Source: Glycomyces sp. TRM65418 (GTDB lineage Bacteria; Actinomycetota; Actinomycetes; Mycobacteriales; Micromonosporaceae). From it: a DNA stretch of 64,000 nucleotides. The notes beneath the pieces were generated by a model, which ran no database searches, was not told the DNA's origin, and worked only from the letters and a program-made list of their open reading frames with translations. This document shows, piece by piece, positions 26,645-35,577 of the stretch. Position 1 is the first letter of the stretch, and every line of letters begins with the position of its first letter. The stretch spans positions 1 through 64,000 of the forward strand of contig NZ_JAJFAX010000013.1 of the NCBI RefSeq assembly GCF_019710475.1, read 5' to 3'. A program made the translations under genes and the position numbers.

Positions 26645-27601
26645 ATGTCGTCACCTCGCGCCGCCCTCGGCGTCACCCTCGTCTTGGCCGCCGCCCTGGC
26701 CTTCGGCATCTGCGGCCCCCTCGGCAAGGTCGTGATCCAAGCCGGGCTCACCCCGATCCAGGTCACGTGGTTGCGCATCTGCGGCGTGGGGCTCCTCGCC
26801 GTGGCCGCCGCCGCGGTGCCGCTCGTCCGCCTCCTCCGCCGAGGCGACCGACTTCCCTGGGGCGCCCTCGCCCTGTTCGGCCTCACCGCGATCGCAGCGG
26901 TGCAGGCCTTCTACTTCATCGCGGTCGAGCGCCTGCCCGTCGGCATCGCGCTCCTCCTGGAATTCATGGGTCCCATCGTCGTCGTCGCGTGGGTGCGATT
27001 CGTGCGCCGCACGGTGCTGCCGCGCGCCGCGGTCATCGGCGCGTTCCTCAGCATCGCCGGACTGTGCATCGTCGTCGAGGTCTGGTCGGGCCTCCAGCTC
27101 GACGCGATCGGCCTCATGGCGGGCTCGGCCGCCGCCGCCTGCCAGGCCACCTACTTCCTCGCCGGGGAGCGGCTGACGGCGAAAGTGGACGTTCGGGTCC
27201 TGCTCGCGATCGGCTTCACCACCGGCGCGATCGCCCTCGCGCCCCTCGCCACCCCGTGGGCGATGAACTGGGGCGCACTGTCGACCCAGGTGACGCTCGG
27301 CGGCGTCGGCGTCACCGGCACGATCGCCGTCATCGCGCTCATCGCCTTCACGGCCACCGCCTACGGCCTCGGCCTGAACGGCCTGCGGTTCATCTCCGCC
27401 CCGGTGGCCGGCGGCATCGGGTACGCCGAGGTCGTCGTGGCCGCGCTCGCGGCATGGGCGCTGCTGGGCGAGGCGCTCACCGTGCCGCAGATCATCGGCG
27501 GGCTCGTCGTCGTCGCGGGCGTGTTCACCGCGCAACGGGCCGTCGCGGGCAAGACCAGGGAGCCCGACGAGGCCGAGGAAACCCCTGTCGTCGTCGGCTG
27601 A
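26645..27601 (+). CDS. EamA/RhaT-family (DMT) transporter
   Basis: 318 residues with about ten predicted helices forming two EamA repeats. The conserved FGICGPLGKVVIQAGLTPIQVTWLR at the start and GGIGYAEVVVAALAAWALLGEAL in the second repeat are typical. Such proteins export amino acids or metabolites, and the substrate cannot be told. ATG at 26645 is chosen because the membrane domain starts directly. The open frame upstream runs back through the sRNA candidate. Confidence 0.87.
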   Translation: MSSPRAALGVTLVLAAALAFGICGPLGKVVIQAGLTPIQVTWLRICGVGLLAVAAAAVPLVRLLRRGDRLPWGALALFGLTAIAAVQAFYFIAVERLPVGIALLLEFMGPIVVVAWVRFVRRTVLPRAAVIGAFLSIAGLCIVVEVWSGLQLDAIGLMAGSAAAACQATYFLAGERLTAKVDVRVLLAIGFTTGAIALAPLATPWAMNWGALSTQVTLGGVGVTGTIAVIALIAFTATAYGLGLNGLRFISAPVAGGIGYAEVVVAALAAWALLGEALTVPQIIGGLVVVAGVFTAQRAVAGKTREPDEAEETPVVVG

Positions 27602-27609
27602 GGCCGGCC

Positions 27610-28497
27610 TCAGCCGGCTTCGGCCAGCCAGCCGTCGATGAGGAAGCGCGCCACGGAGATCCGCACCGCGCTCGGCGTGGCCGCGTCGGTGTCGACCCAC
27701 ATCTGCCGCACCTCGTCGCGGGTGAACCACCGCGCGTCGGCGATCTCGTCGTCCTGGAGGACCAGCTCCTGGGACGCGTCGGCGGTCGCCCGGTACGCGA
27801 GCATGAGCGACCGCGGGTAGGGCCACGGCTGGCTGGAGACGTACTCGAGCCGGTCGAGCTTGATGCCGATCTCCTCGCCGACTTCGCGGTGCACCGCGGC
27901 CTCGGCCGACTCCCCCGGTTCGACGAACCCGGCGATGCACGCGTATCGACCGCTCCGGGTCGACGCGGGCGCCGCGTGCTTCGGCGGGCCGCCGTAGCGG
28001 CGGTGCTGGGCCAGCAGCACCTTGTCCGCGCCGTCGTCGATGAGGACGATCACGGCCGGGTCGGTGCGCGGGAAGACCGGGCGGCCCGTCTCTGCCGCGA
28101 GCTCCCAGCCCGCCATGCGCGGCCGCAGCGGCTCGCCCGTGGTCGGATGGAACCGGTAGGTCGCGTGCCAGTGGGCGATCGCGATGGCCTGCACGGCGAT
28201 CGCGAGGTCGCGGCGGTCCCAGTCCGGCCTGATCCAGCGGCCCGGCAGGCCGTCGGGCAGGTCCGCGAAGACCGCGAACACCGGCGGGCGCTCCCCGCCG
28301 AGGTAGACGCGCTCGCCTTCGGGGGCGGTGTCCGCGTCGTAGTAGTGGAGGCCGTCGTCGTCGCCCGCGATCCGCTCGTTGTCCGGATCGCAGACGACGA
28401 TCTGCGCCTGCTCCCATGCGGCCGCGAGCCACTCGTCGTCGCCGCGGCGCTCGCCGAAGCGGTCGAGCACGTCGATCGCCAAGGGCGGCTTCCTCAT
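27610..28497 (-). CDS. nudC: NudC-like Nudix hydrolase (NADH pyrophosphatase family)
   Basis: 295 residues. It contains a complete Nudix box (G190-G211, with REVGEE) and the NudC-specific SQPWPYP (222-228), which reads the adenine dinucleotide. It should split NAD(H) to NMN(H) and AMP and may decap NAD-RNA. The zinc ribbon between the two domains is lost: positions corresponding to the CxxC pairs read RFHPTTG and ELAAETG (about 116-138) with no Cys. It overlaps the upstream M16 gene by ATGA. Confidence 0.88.
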   Translation of the reverse strand: MRKPPLAIDVLDRFGERRGDDEWLAAAWEQAQIVVCDPDNERIAGDDDGLHYYDADTAPEGERVYLGGERPPVFAVFADLPDGLPGRWIRPDWDRRDLAIAVQAIAIAHWHATYRFHPTTGEPLRPRMAGWELAAETGRPVFPRTDPAVIVLIDDGADKVLLAQHRRYGGPPKHAAPASTRSGRYACIAGFVEPGESAEAAVHREVGEEIGIKLDRLEYVSSQPWPYPRSLMLAYRATADASQELVLQDDEIADARWFTRDEVRQMWVDTDAATPSAVRISVARFLIDGWLAEAG

Positions 28498-29804
28498 GGC
28501 ACCTCGATCTCGCCGAACGCGGCCAGCGACTCGCGGATCTCCCCGCCGTCGCCGAGGACGACCGTGACCGCGCGGTCGGGGTCGAGCCGTTCGGCCGCCA
28601 CGCGCTGGACGTCCGCGGGCGTGACCTCGCGGATCCGCTCCGAGTGCTCGGTGAGCCACGCGAGCGGCAGCCCGGCGGCGGCGAGCACCGAGATGTAGTT
28701 GGCGACGCCCGCCTGCGTGGCGGTCGCGAGCTTGACCGAGCCGAGCGCGTAGCGGCGGGCCAGGTCGAGTTCGTCGGCGGCGGGCGGGCGCTCGGCCATG
28801 CCGCGCAGCTCGGCGCGGAGTTCGGCGAGCGCCGGGCCGGTGACCTCGGTGGCCACGTCGACGGCGGCGAGCTGGACCGAGCCGGCCGGCGAGTGGTCCA
28901 CGCGCGACCGCGGCGAGTAGCCGTAGCCCTTGGTCTCGCGCAGGTTCATGACCAGGCGCGAGGAGAAGTAGCCGCCGAACACGAGGTTCGCGAGGTGCTG
29001 GGCGGCGTTGTCCGGGTGGGTGCGCTCGACGGCCGGGTAGGCGACGCGGATCGCGGACTGCACCGAGCCGGGCCGGTCGACCAGGAGGAGCGGCCCGGAG
29101 ACGAGGTCGGGCAGCGGCTCCATGCGGCGCGGCTCCCCCGCGCCGTTCCAGTCGCCGAGGGCCTTCTCGACCGCGGCGCCCGCCGCGTCGGTGTCGATGT
29201 CGCCCACGATGACCAGGCGCGCCCCGTTCGGGTGGATGCGGGCGGCGTGCAGGGCGAGGACCGCTTCGCGCGTGACCGCGGCGACCTCGGCGGCGGTGGG
29301 CTGCTGGTGGCCGTACGGGTGGTCGCCCCACAGGCGGGCGTCGAGGACGCGGTTGACCTGGAAGTCCGGCTGCTGCTCGGCGACGGAGAGGCCGTCGATG
29401 ATGCGGGACTGCTCGACCGTGAGCGGCCCGGCCGGGTAGTCGGCGGCCTTGAGCAGGTCGCCGAGCACGTCGAGGAGCTCGTGCAGGCCGGTCGCGAGGC
29501 TGTTGCCGGACACGGCGATCCGGTCGGGGTCGGCCCCGGCGCCGAGGGCGCCGCCGACGCCCTGGAGGCGCTGGGCGATCTCGGTCATCGAGTTCGTCTC
29601 GGTGCCGGAGAAGAGCGCGGAGGCGAGCAGGTCGGCCGTCGCGAGGTCGGCGTGCGCGGCGGGGATCGACAGCCGCACCTCGGCGAGCGGGACGCCGGGG
29701 CGGCGGGTGAGCAGCACCCTGAGGCCGTTCGGCAGGGTGCGTTCGACCGGGACCGGCAGGGACAGCGGGACTTCCGGGGTGAGACCTGGGACGACGTTGC
29801 TCAC
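28494..29804 (-). CDS. M16-family peptidase-like subunit (inactive partner)
   Basis: 436 residues with the pitrilysin/M16 fold but without an HXXEH site, as in the alpha subunits of heterodimeric M16 pairs. It keeps the substrate-binding R/Y region near YFSSRLVMNLRETKGYGYSPRS. GTG at 29804 overlaps the stop of the active subunit (GTGA), and its stop overlaps nudC. The pair should form a clamshell protease with the 29801-31102 product. Confidence 0.9.
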   Translation of the reverse strand: MSNVVPGLTPEVPLSLPVPVERTLPNGLRVLLTRRPGVPLAEVRLSIPAAHADLATADLLASALFSGTETNSMTEIAQRLQGVGGALGAGADPDRIAVSGNSLATGLHELLDVLGDLLKAADYPAGPLTVEQSRIIDGLSVAEQQPDFQVNRVLDARLWGDHPYGHQQPTAAEVAAVTREAVLALHAARIHPNGARLVIVGDIDTDAAGAAVEKALGDWNGAGEPRRMEPLPDLVSGPLLLVDRPGSVQSAIRVAYPAVERTHPDNAAQHLANLVFGGYFSSRLVMNLRETKGYGYSPRSRVDHSPAGSVQLAAVDVATEVTGPALAELRAELRGMAERPPAADELDLARRYALGSVKLATATQAGVANYISVLAAAGLPLAWLTEHSERIREVTPADVQRVAAERLDPDRAVTVVLGDGGEIRESLAAFGEIEVP

Positions 29805-31102
29805 TTGGCTCCTCCGGGAACGACTTCGAGGACGGCGCGGCGCTGCGGCGTCAGGCTGGCGGCGGCCCGCGCGACCGACTCGGCGGTGACCTCGCCGAGC
29901 AGGACCGGGAACCGGGTCGACATCGCGGCGTCGCCGTGGAAGATCTCGGCGGTCGCGAAGCGGCGCGAGCGGCCCATGACCGAGTCGTCGCCGCGCAGCA
30001 GCTGGGCGGCGACGCGGGCCTTGACGCGGTCGAGTTCGGCCTCCTCGACGCCTTCGGCGACGCGCGCGAGCTCGACGTCGATCGTGCCGAGCACGGTGTC
30101 GACGGCGGTGCCCGGCGGCAGGAACGCCTGGACCAGCAGGACCGTCGGGCCCCGCGAGGCGAAGGGCTCGGCCATGAAGGTGGTGTGCGCGGCCACGGCG
30201 GAGGCAGTGCGGTCGGTGTGGACCAGGCGCTCGACCAGGCGGGAGGCGTCGCCGTCGGTGAGGAGCTCGCCGAGGACCACGTACGGCAGGAACGCCTCGA
30301 GGTCGGTCACCGGGTCGGGCACGCGCCAGGCGGCGGCGACGGCCGGCAGCGTCGCGCGCTCGTCCACGTAAGACTCGCGGCGCTCGGCGGTGAGGTCGGG
30401 CTCGGCGAACGAGGGCAGGACCGGCGCGGGCCGGTCCTCGACGCTCCCGAAGTGGCGCTGCACCAGTTCGCGCGCCTGCTCGACGTCGAAGTCGCCGGCG
30501 ACCGACAGGACCGCGTTCGAGGCCGGATAGTAGGCCTCGAAGAACGACTTCGCGTCCGCGACCGTGGCCGCGTCGAGGTCGACGAACGAGCCGTAGCCGT
30601 CGTGCGAGTTCGCGAACGTGTCGAACATGACCGGCGGGAGCTTGATCCACGGGAAGCCGCCGTAGGGGCGGTTGAGGACGTTGACCCGGATCTCCTCCTT
30701 CACCACGGAGACCTGGTTGGCCAGGTTCTCCTCGGTGATCGCGGGGCCGCGCATCCGGTCGGCCTCCAGGAACAGCGCCAGTTCGAGGCCGTTGGAGGGC
30801 AGGAGGTTGAAGTAGTCGGTGTAGTCGATGTGGGTCGAACCGTTGAAGGTGCCGCCCGCGGACTGGACGTGCCGCATGTGCTCGGCCTTGCCGACGTTGT
30901 GGGAGCCCTGGAACATCATGTGCTCGAAGAGGTGGGCGAAGCCGGTGCGGCCCTCGGGCTCGGAGCGCATGCCCACGTCGTACACCACCGCGACGCCGAC
31001 CACGGGGGCCCCCGGGTCCGGCGCGAGGACCACCCGCAGCCCGTTGTCGAGCTTGAACCGCTCGATCGCGAACGCCGGGGCGGGAATCGTCGCAACAGTC
31101 AT
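29801..31102 (-). CDS. M16-family zinc metallopeptidase (active subunit)
   Basis: 433 residues. The inverted zinc motif HLFEH (57-61) and the distal Glu in NQVSVVKEEIRV give the active M16 site. Degrades unfolded peptides together with its downstream partner. First gene of a three-gene coupled run with the inactive M16 subunit and nudC. Confidence 0.92.
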   Translation of the reverse strand: MTVATIPAPAFAIERFKLDNGLRVVLAPDPGAPVVGVAVVYDVGMRSEPEGRTGFAHLFEHMMFQGSHNVGKAEHMRHVQSAGGTFNGSTHIDYTDYFNLLPSNGLELALFLEADRMRGPAITEENLANQVSVVKEEIRVNVLNRPYGGFPWIKLPPVMFDTFANSHDGYGSFVDLDAATVADAKSFFEAYYPASNAVLSVAGDFDVEQARELVQRHFGSVEDRPAPVLPSFAEPDLTAERRESYVDERATLPAVAAAWRVPDPVTDLEAFLPYVVLGELLTDGDASRLVERLVHTDRTASAVAAHTTFMAEPFASRGPTVLLVQAFLPPGTAVDTVLGTIDVELARVAEGVEEAELDRVKARVAAQLLRGDDSVMGRSRRFATAEIFHGDAAMSTRFPVLLGEVTAESVARAAASLTPQRRAVLEVVPGGAK

Positions 31103-31212
31103 GGCCGAACCCTATCTCAGCGAGGTGTCGTCGCTGCACCAAGTGACGGCTCGCAAACCGGACCACGGGCGCGAACACCGGCGAGGTTCCCCGCGGCGTT
31201 CGTCACAGAGCC

Positions 31213-31249
31213 TTGGCGTTCGGGCGATCGCCTGCTTCACTTGCGCACT
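31213..31249 (+). promoter_or_regulatory. Promoter of the Cys leader peptide and metNIQ
   Basis: TTGGCG (31213-31218), 17-base spacer, TTCACT (31236-31241), then eight bases to the GTG at 31250. The spacing puts the transcript start on the GTG itself, so the leader peptide would be leaderless. Confidence 0.55.
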
Positions 31250-31327
31250 GTGAACGGCCAGCACCTCGAACGCCTCAGCGACGCGCCCCGCGTCGCCGCG
31301 TCGTGCTGCCGAATGTGCGACAGCTGA
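31250..31327 (+). CDS. Cys-containing leader peptide of metNIQ
   Basis: A 25-codon frame ([13 protein letters not shown], then [12 protein letters not shown] and stop) lies 64 bases before metN. Three Cys codons and one Met codon are packed into the last seven residues. Leaderless Cys-rich uORFs that sense cysteinyl-tRNA supply and control downstream sulphur genes are known in mycobacteria, and similar 'putative leader peptides' occur across actinobacteria. No ribosome binding site is needed if leaderless. Too short to be certain. Confidence 0.55.
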   Translation: MNGQHLERLSDAPRVAASCCRMCDS

Positions 31328-31391
31328 GGGTCCCTGCACCGTCGCGCCCCGAAGCGGCGATCCCCCACAGCGAAAGCGATCTTCCTTCCTC

Positions 31392-32159
31392 ATGGACACC
31401 AGTTCCAGCATCCGCCTGTCCGGCGTGACCAAACGCTTCGGCGGCCTCGTCGCGCTCGACGCGGTGGACCTCGACGTCGCCTCCGGCGAGATCTTCGGCA
31501 TCCTCGGGCGCTCCGGCGCCGGCAAGTCGACGCTCCTGCGCACCGTCAACCTCCTCACGCGCCCTGACGAGGGCACCGTCGAGGTCGACGGCAGCGAGCT
31601 GACGGCGCTGCGCGGACGCGAGCTGCGGGCCGCGAGGGCCAAGACCGCGATGATCTTCCAGCACTTCAACCTCCTGTCGAACCGCAACGCGGCGTCCAAT
31701 GTCGCTCTCCCGCTGCGGTTCCGGGGGACGCCGCGCGCCGCGCGGCGCGAGCGGGCGCTCGAACTGCTCGACCTCGTGGGCCTGGCCGACAAGGCGAAGG
31801 CCTACCCGGGGCAGCTCTCCGGCGGCCAGCGCCAGCGCCTGGCGATCGCGCGGGCGCTCGCCGCGGACCCGGCGGTGCTGCTGTCGGACGAGGCCACGAG
31901 CGCGCTCGACACGGACACCACGGACGAGATCCTCGATCTGCTCGCGCGGCTCAACCGCGAACTGGGGCTCACCATCCTGCTCATCACGCACGAGCTCGAG
32001 GTCATCACCCGCATCTGCCACCGCGCGGCGGTGATGGAGGCCGGCCGGTTCGTCGAGACCGGCCCGACGCCCGAGCTCCTCGCGGACCCGGACTCGCGGC
32101 TCGGCGGCCAGGCTCGGCGCCTGGCGTCCCGCCTGCTCGGCGAGGAGGTGGCGCAGTGA
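31392..32159 (+). CDS. metN: Methionine ABC transporter ATP-binding protein MetN
   Basis: 255 residues. Walker [10 protein letters not shown] (39-47), Q-loop in [21 protein letters not shown] (a MetN signature), ABC signature LSGGQRQR and Walker [13 protein letters not shown] are all present. It lacks the C-terminal NIL regulatory domain of the 340-residue E. coli protein, so allosteric inhibition by methionine is probably absent. Coupled to metI by GTGA. Confidence 0.93.
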   Translation: MDTSSSIRLSGVTKRFGGLVALDAVDLDVASGEIFGILGRSGAGKSTLLRTVNLLTRPDEGTVEVDGSELTALRGRELRAARAKTAMIFQHFNLLSNRNAASNVALPLRFRGTPRAARRERALELLDLVGLADKAKAYPGQLSGGQRQRLAIARALAADPAVLLSDEATSALDTDTTDEILDLLARLNRELGLTILLITHELEVITRICHRAAVMEAGRFVETGPTPELLADPDSRLGGQARRLASRLLGEEVAQ

Positions 32160-32809
32160 ACCCGCGCCTGGCCGAACAGCTCGCCGAAGCGTTCTGGGAG
32201 ACCCTGCACATCGTGGGGGTCGCGGGCGCGTGGACGCTCCTGGGCGGGCTGCTCCTCGGGGTCGTCCTCTACATCACGTCGACGCCGGGCCCGCGGCCTG
32301 CCGCCGTCGTCAACGCCCCGCTCGGCCTGATCGTCAACATCGGCCGGAGCGCGCCGTTCGTGCTGCTCATGGTCGCGGTCGTGCCGCTCACGCGCCTGAT
32401 CACCGGGACGAGCATCGGCACCGAGGCCGCGATCGTCCCGCTCACCATCGCGTCCATCCCGTTCTTCGCGAGGCTCGTCGAAGGGGCCCTGCTGGAGGTC
32501 CAGCCGGGCCTCATCGAAGCGGCCCGCTCGATGGGCGCGTCGACCCCCGCCGTGGTGTGGCGGGTGGTCCTGCCCGAGGCCACGCCGGGCCTCATCCGCG
32601 GCTTCACCGTGACGCTCGTCGCCGTCGTCTCGTACTCGGCCATGGCCGGGATCGTGGGCGGCGGGGGCCTGGGCGACCTGGCCTACCGCTACGGCTACCA
32701 GCGCTTCCAGACCGAGTACATGATCTGGCCGCTGGTGATCCTCGTCGTGCTCGTGCAGCTGTTCCAGATCCTCGGCGACCGGTGCGCCCGCACCCTCGAC
32801 CGCCGCTAA
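32156..32809 (+). CDS. metI: Methionine ABC transporter permease MetI
   Basis: 217 residues with five predicted helices. The coupling loop ([19 protein letters not shown]) and the conserved [23 protein letters not shown] are typical of MetI. GTG start overlaps the metN stop. Confidence 0.93.
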   Translation: MNPRLAEQLAEAFWETLHIVGVAGAWTLLGGLLLGVVLYITSTPGPRPAAVVNAPLGLIVNIGRSAPFVLLMVAVVPLTRLITGTSIGTEAAIVPLTIASIPFFARLVEGALLEVQPGLIEAARSMGASTPAVVWRVVLPEATPGLIRGFTVTLVAVVSYSAMAGIVGGGGLGDLAYRYGYQRFQTEYMIWPLVILVVLVQLFQILGDRCARTLDRR

Positions 32810-32836
32810 GTAATTCCCCACCTATAGGAGAACACC

Positions 32837-33670
32837 ATGTTCAATCGTCGTGCCCTTTTGGCCGCCTCCGCAGCGACCGCCACGGTCTTCACCCTCGCCG
32901 CCTGCGGCGACGAGTCCGCGTCGGAGCCCACCGAGACGGGCGGCACCGTGGTCGTGGCCGCGACCCCCGTGCCGCACGCGGACATCCTGAACTACATCGC
33001 CGAGAACCTGGCCGAGGACGCCGGGCTCACCATCGAGGTCGAAGAGTTCACCGACTACGTGCAGCCCAACGTGGCGACCGCGGACGGCTCGGTGGACGCG
33101 AACTTCTTCCAGACCGAGCCGTACCTGGACGAGTACAACGCCGCGAACGGCACCGACCTGGTGACCGTGGCGCCGGTGCACATCGAGCCGCTGGGGCTGT
33201 ACTCGAACGGCGTGGCCTCGGTCGAGGAGATCCCCGAGGGCGGGCAGATCGCGATCCCGGGCGACGGCTCCAACGGCGGCCGCGCGCTCGCGCTCCTCGC
33301 GGACGCGGGCCTGATCACCCTCGCCGACGGCGTGGACGCGACCCTCGCCACCGAGGACGACATCGCCGAGAACCCGAAGAACCTCGAGTTCGTGCCCCTG
33401 GAGGCCGCGCAGCTCGCGCTCTCCCTGGAGGACGTGGACGCCGCCGTGATCAACGGCAACTACGCGCTGGAAGCCGACCTGAGCCCGGCGGAGGACGCCC
33501 TGCACAGCGAGTCGCCCGAGGGCAACCCGTACGCGAACTACCTGGTGGCCACGGCCGCGAACGCGGAGAACGAGGACGTCCTGAAGCTGGCCGAGCTGCT
33601 CCAGTCGGACGAGGTCAAGCAGTTCATCCTCGACACCTGGGCCGACGGCTCGGTCGTCCCGGCCTCCTAA
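32837..33670 (+). CDS. metQ: Methionine-binding lipoprotein MetQ
   Basis: 277 residues, NlpA family. Lipoprotein signal with Cys23 (TLAACGDES), then ATPVPHADIL, VEEFTDYVQPN, VDANFFQTEPYLDEYN and the Asn-containing VINGNYALEA near the end, all MetQ hallmarks. Start has AGGAG eight or nine bases upstream. Last gene of metNIQ. Confidence 0.93.
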   Translation: MFNRRALLAASAATATVFTLAACGDESASEPTETGGTVVVAATPVPHADILNYIAENLAEDAGLTIEVEEFTDYVQPNVATADGSVDANFFQTEPYLDEYNAANGTDLVTVAPVHIEPLGLYSNGVASVEEIPEGGQIAIPGDGSNGGRALALLADAGLITLADGVDATLATEDDIAENPKNLEFVPLEAAQLALSLEDVDAAVINGNYALEADLSPAEDALHSESPEGNPYANYLVATAANAENEDVLKLAELLQSDEVKQFILDTWADGSVVPAS

Positions 33671-33758
33671 CCAGCGAGAACACCCAAGCCAACCCGGTTG
33701 CACCGGCGTGGAGGCAACACGTAAGATGGTTGCGGCCAGCCGGGCAACGGGCTGGCGG

Positions 33759-33831
33759 AGGAGTGTGGCGCAATTGGTAGCGCATCGGTCTCCAAAACCG
33801 AGGGTTGCAGGTTCGAGTCCTGTCACTCCTG
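33759..33831 (+). tRNA. tRNA-Trp (CCA)
   Basis: 7-bp acceptor stem AGGAGTG/CACTCCT, anticodon stem TCGGT/ACCGA with anticodon CCA at 33792-33794, GTTCGAG T-loop, discriminator G. The 3' CCA is not encoded. In many actinobacteria tRNA-Trp precedes secE-nusG, which is not the case here. Confidence 0.95.
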
Positions 33832-33840
33832 CAGATTGCT

Positions 33841-33874
33841 GAAGGGCCTCCCCGACACATCGGAGAGGCCCTTC
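33841..33874 (+). terminator. Terminator of tRNA-Trp
   Basis: A 10-bp perfect stem GAAGGGCCTC/GAGGCCCTTC followed by GCTTTCCC, ten bases after the tRNA. Confidence 0.75.
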
Positions 33875-33951
33875 GCTTTCCCTGTTCGAGTTGCCGGGCG
33901 CACGTCGATCGTTGCCGAGTTGCGGTGGGCCTCAATACGTCGAAGCGGCGG

Positions 33952-35148
33952 TCACGGCAGGGGCGCGCCGCCCCAGAGCGCTGAGAGTGGGACGGCCGCC
34001 ATGTCAGGTCCGAACGGCCTCAGCTCCTCACCCAGGTAGAGGACATAGCCTGCGCGGAACCGGTCACCGAGTCGATCACGGAGCCAATGGAGGTGCTTGA
34101 ACGAGTCGGACCGCACCGTCGCCGAGGCCTTGACCTCGATGGCCACTACCGCTCCGTCTCTGCGTTCGAGCACGAAGTCGATCTCGCGGCCGTCCCGGTG
34201 ACGGTAGAAATGCAGTCCAGCCCTGAGCGCGCTCACCGTCAGCTGTCGGGTCAGCTCGGCGAACACGAAGGTCTCCACCAGCGGCCCTGCAAGCGGGTGC
34301 CCGGGTGCGGACACCGCTTCCAGGTCCGCTCCGAGCAGCGACGCCGTCAGGCCCGAATCGGTGACGTAGGCCTTCGGGGTCTTGATGAGCTTCGAGGTCA
34401 GGTTGGTCGACCACGTCGGCAGTTTCGCGGTCAGGTAGACGATGTCGAGATAGCCGAGATAGTCGCGGACGGTGGCGTGGTTGAGTTCGAGGCTCCTGGC
34501 GAGGCCGGAAAGCACCAGGTTCGACCCGCTACGCGCGGCGACCAGGCGCAGGAGCTGCGGCACCAGGTTGGCATGGCGAACGTCCGCGAACTCCGCGACG
34601 CCCCGCAGTACCACTGTGGACACATAGCTGTCGAACCAGTCCGCGCGAAGCGGTTCGGACCGGATTCGGACCGCCTCCGGGTAACCTCCCTCGCAGATGA
34701 GCTTGAAGTAGTCGCCCCTACCCCACTGCGATGCCGGCGATGAGTGCAACAGTCGCTCCCGATCGAACAGGAGCGCAGGCGCATCGACCTCTGACCTCGT
34801 CCGCTCGGCGGCGCTCAACGGCCAGAGGTCGACGAACACGGCTCGCCCCGCCAGCGACTCCGACAACGTCGGCACCGTCAGAAACCGCGTCGAGCCCGAC
34901 AACACGAACTGGCCGGGCGCGTCGTCGAGGTCCATGAGCCGCTTGACCGCGAGCAGAAGATCATCGCCACCGCGTTGAACCTCGTCGAAGATCCGCGGCG
35001 CCGAACCATATCCGGCGAATCCCGAGGGGTCGGCCCGGACCGTCTGGAGAACGGTCGGGTCATCGAGGGTCGCGAAGGTTCCGCCTCGTTGAGCATGCAG
35101 CTGTCGCAGCAGCGTGGTCTTTCCCGCTTGCCGAGGACCGCCGACCAC
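33952..35148 (-). CDS. AAA_14/DUF4143 ATP-binding protein
   Basis: 398 residues from GTG at 35148. P-loop ATPase (GGPRQAGKTTLL) with DEVQ Walker B-like IFDEVQRG and SGSTRF sensor motif. The C-terminal DUF4143 part carries a nuclease-like signature (RDGREIDFVLERRDGAVVAIEVKAS, PD-(D/E)XK style). These orphan ATPases occur in accessory DNA and their role is unknown. Oddity: the frame upstream of the GTG keeps encoding the usual family start (LLPRRALAHLNERVDAFRAVV) back to a TAA at 35241-35239, with no ATG, GTG or TTG. Either a rare start is used or the 5' end is damaged. Confidence 0.8.
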   Translation of the reverse strand: MVGGPRQAGKTTLLRQLHAQRGGTFATLDDPTVLQTVRADPSGFAGYGSAPRIFDEVQRGGDDLLLAVKRLMDLDDAPGQFVLSGSTRFLTVPTLSESLAGRAVFVDLWPLSAAERTRSEVDAPALLFDRERLLHSSPASQWGRGDYFKLICEGGYPEAVRIRSEPLRADWFDSYVSTVVLRGVAEFADVRHANLVPQLLRLVAARSGSNLVLSGLARSLELNHATVRDYLGYLDIVYLTAKLPTWSTNLTSKLIKTPKAYVTDSGLTASLLGADLEAVSAPGHPLAGPLVETFVFAELTRQLTVSALRAGLHFYRHRDGREIDFVLERRDGAVVAIEVKASATVRSDSFKHLHWLRDRLGDRFRAGYVLYLGEELRPFGPDMAAVPLSALWGGAPLP

Positions 35149-35244
35149 GACCGCTCGGAACGCGTCAACGCGCTCGTTCAGATGGGCGAGCGCCCGGCGA
35201 GGCAGAAGGTTCGACCTGCGGCGACGGTAGCAGACGGATTAACG

Positions 35245-35287
35245 ATTGTAATCATAGATTCGCCGACGCTGCAGTCATAGTTTCGCC
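35245..35287 (-). promoter_or_regulatory. Promoter-like region with 22-bp-spaced repeats
   Basis: On the minus strand CGGCGAAACTATGA and CGGCGAATCTATGA recur with a 22-base period (35287-35274 and 35265-35252), followed by TACAAT (35250-35245), a good -10. A dimeric regulator could bind the repeats. Transcription would start near 35238, inside the DUF4143 reading frame. Confidence 0.45.
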
Positions 35288-35353
35288 GTGCTTCTGACCC
35301 GAGTTCGGCTGCGTTCGGCACTGGTCACCTCTGCCGTCTTCCAACCAGCCTGA

Positions 35354-35577
35354 CCCGCGCTGGGGCTGCCCATCCGAGTCGAGCCTCGCTCGGTGTCGAT
35401 CAACGGGGATCTCGCGCTGCTCATCGTCGACTGGTCGATCACCGGTCGCAGTGCCGCGGACGGCAGATCGACGTCCGCGGCACCGCGACCGACGTCGCCC
35501 GTCGAGGCCCCGACGGCCACTGGCGATACGCGATCGACAACCCTTGGGGAGCTCGGATCGAGCCCGGTGCTGCATGA
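35354..35577 (+). pseudogene. Remnant of an NTF2/SnoaL-like gene
   Basis: Two adjoining frames together read like the C-terminal half of a SnoaL/DUF4440-type protein. The first gives INGDLALLIVDWSITG. After a frameshift near 35465, the second gives QIDVRGTATDVARR, then GPDGHWRYAIDNPWGARI and a stop at 35575-35577. No start or N-terminal half is present, since a TGA lies at 35351. A decayed gene. Confidence 0.65.

Noticed and set aside
29936-31327. 463-residue plus-strand frame over the M16 gene
   Set aside because: Shadow frame. Only its last 25 codons, from 31250, are interesting, as the separate leader peptide.
31103-31391. SAM riboswitch upstream of metN
   Set aside because: No SAM-I, SAM-II or SAM-IV core pattern could be recognised. 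The Cys leader peptide explains the space better.
33759-33874. tRNA-Trp as integration site of a mobile island
   Set aside because: No integrase follows and no duplicate of the tRNA 3' end was noticed downstream; only some accessory genes and a remnant are present.
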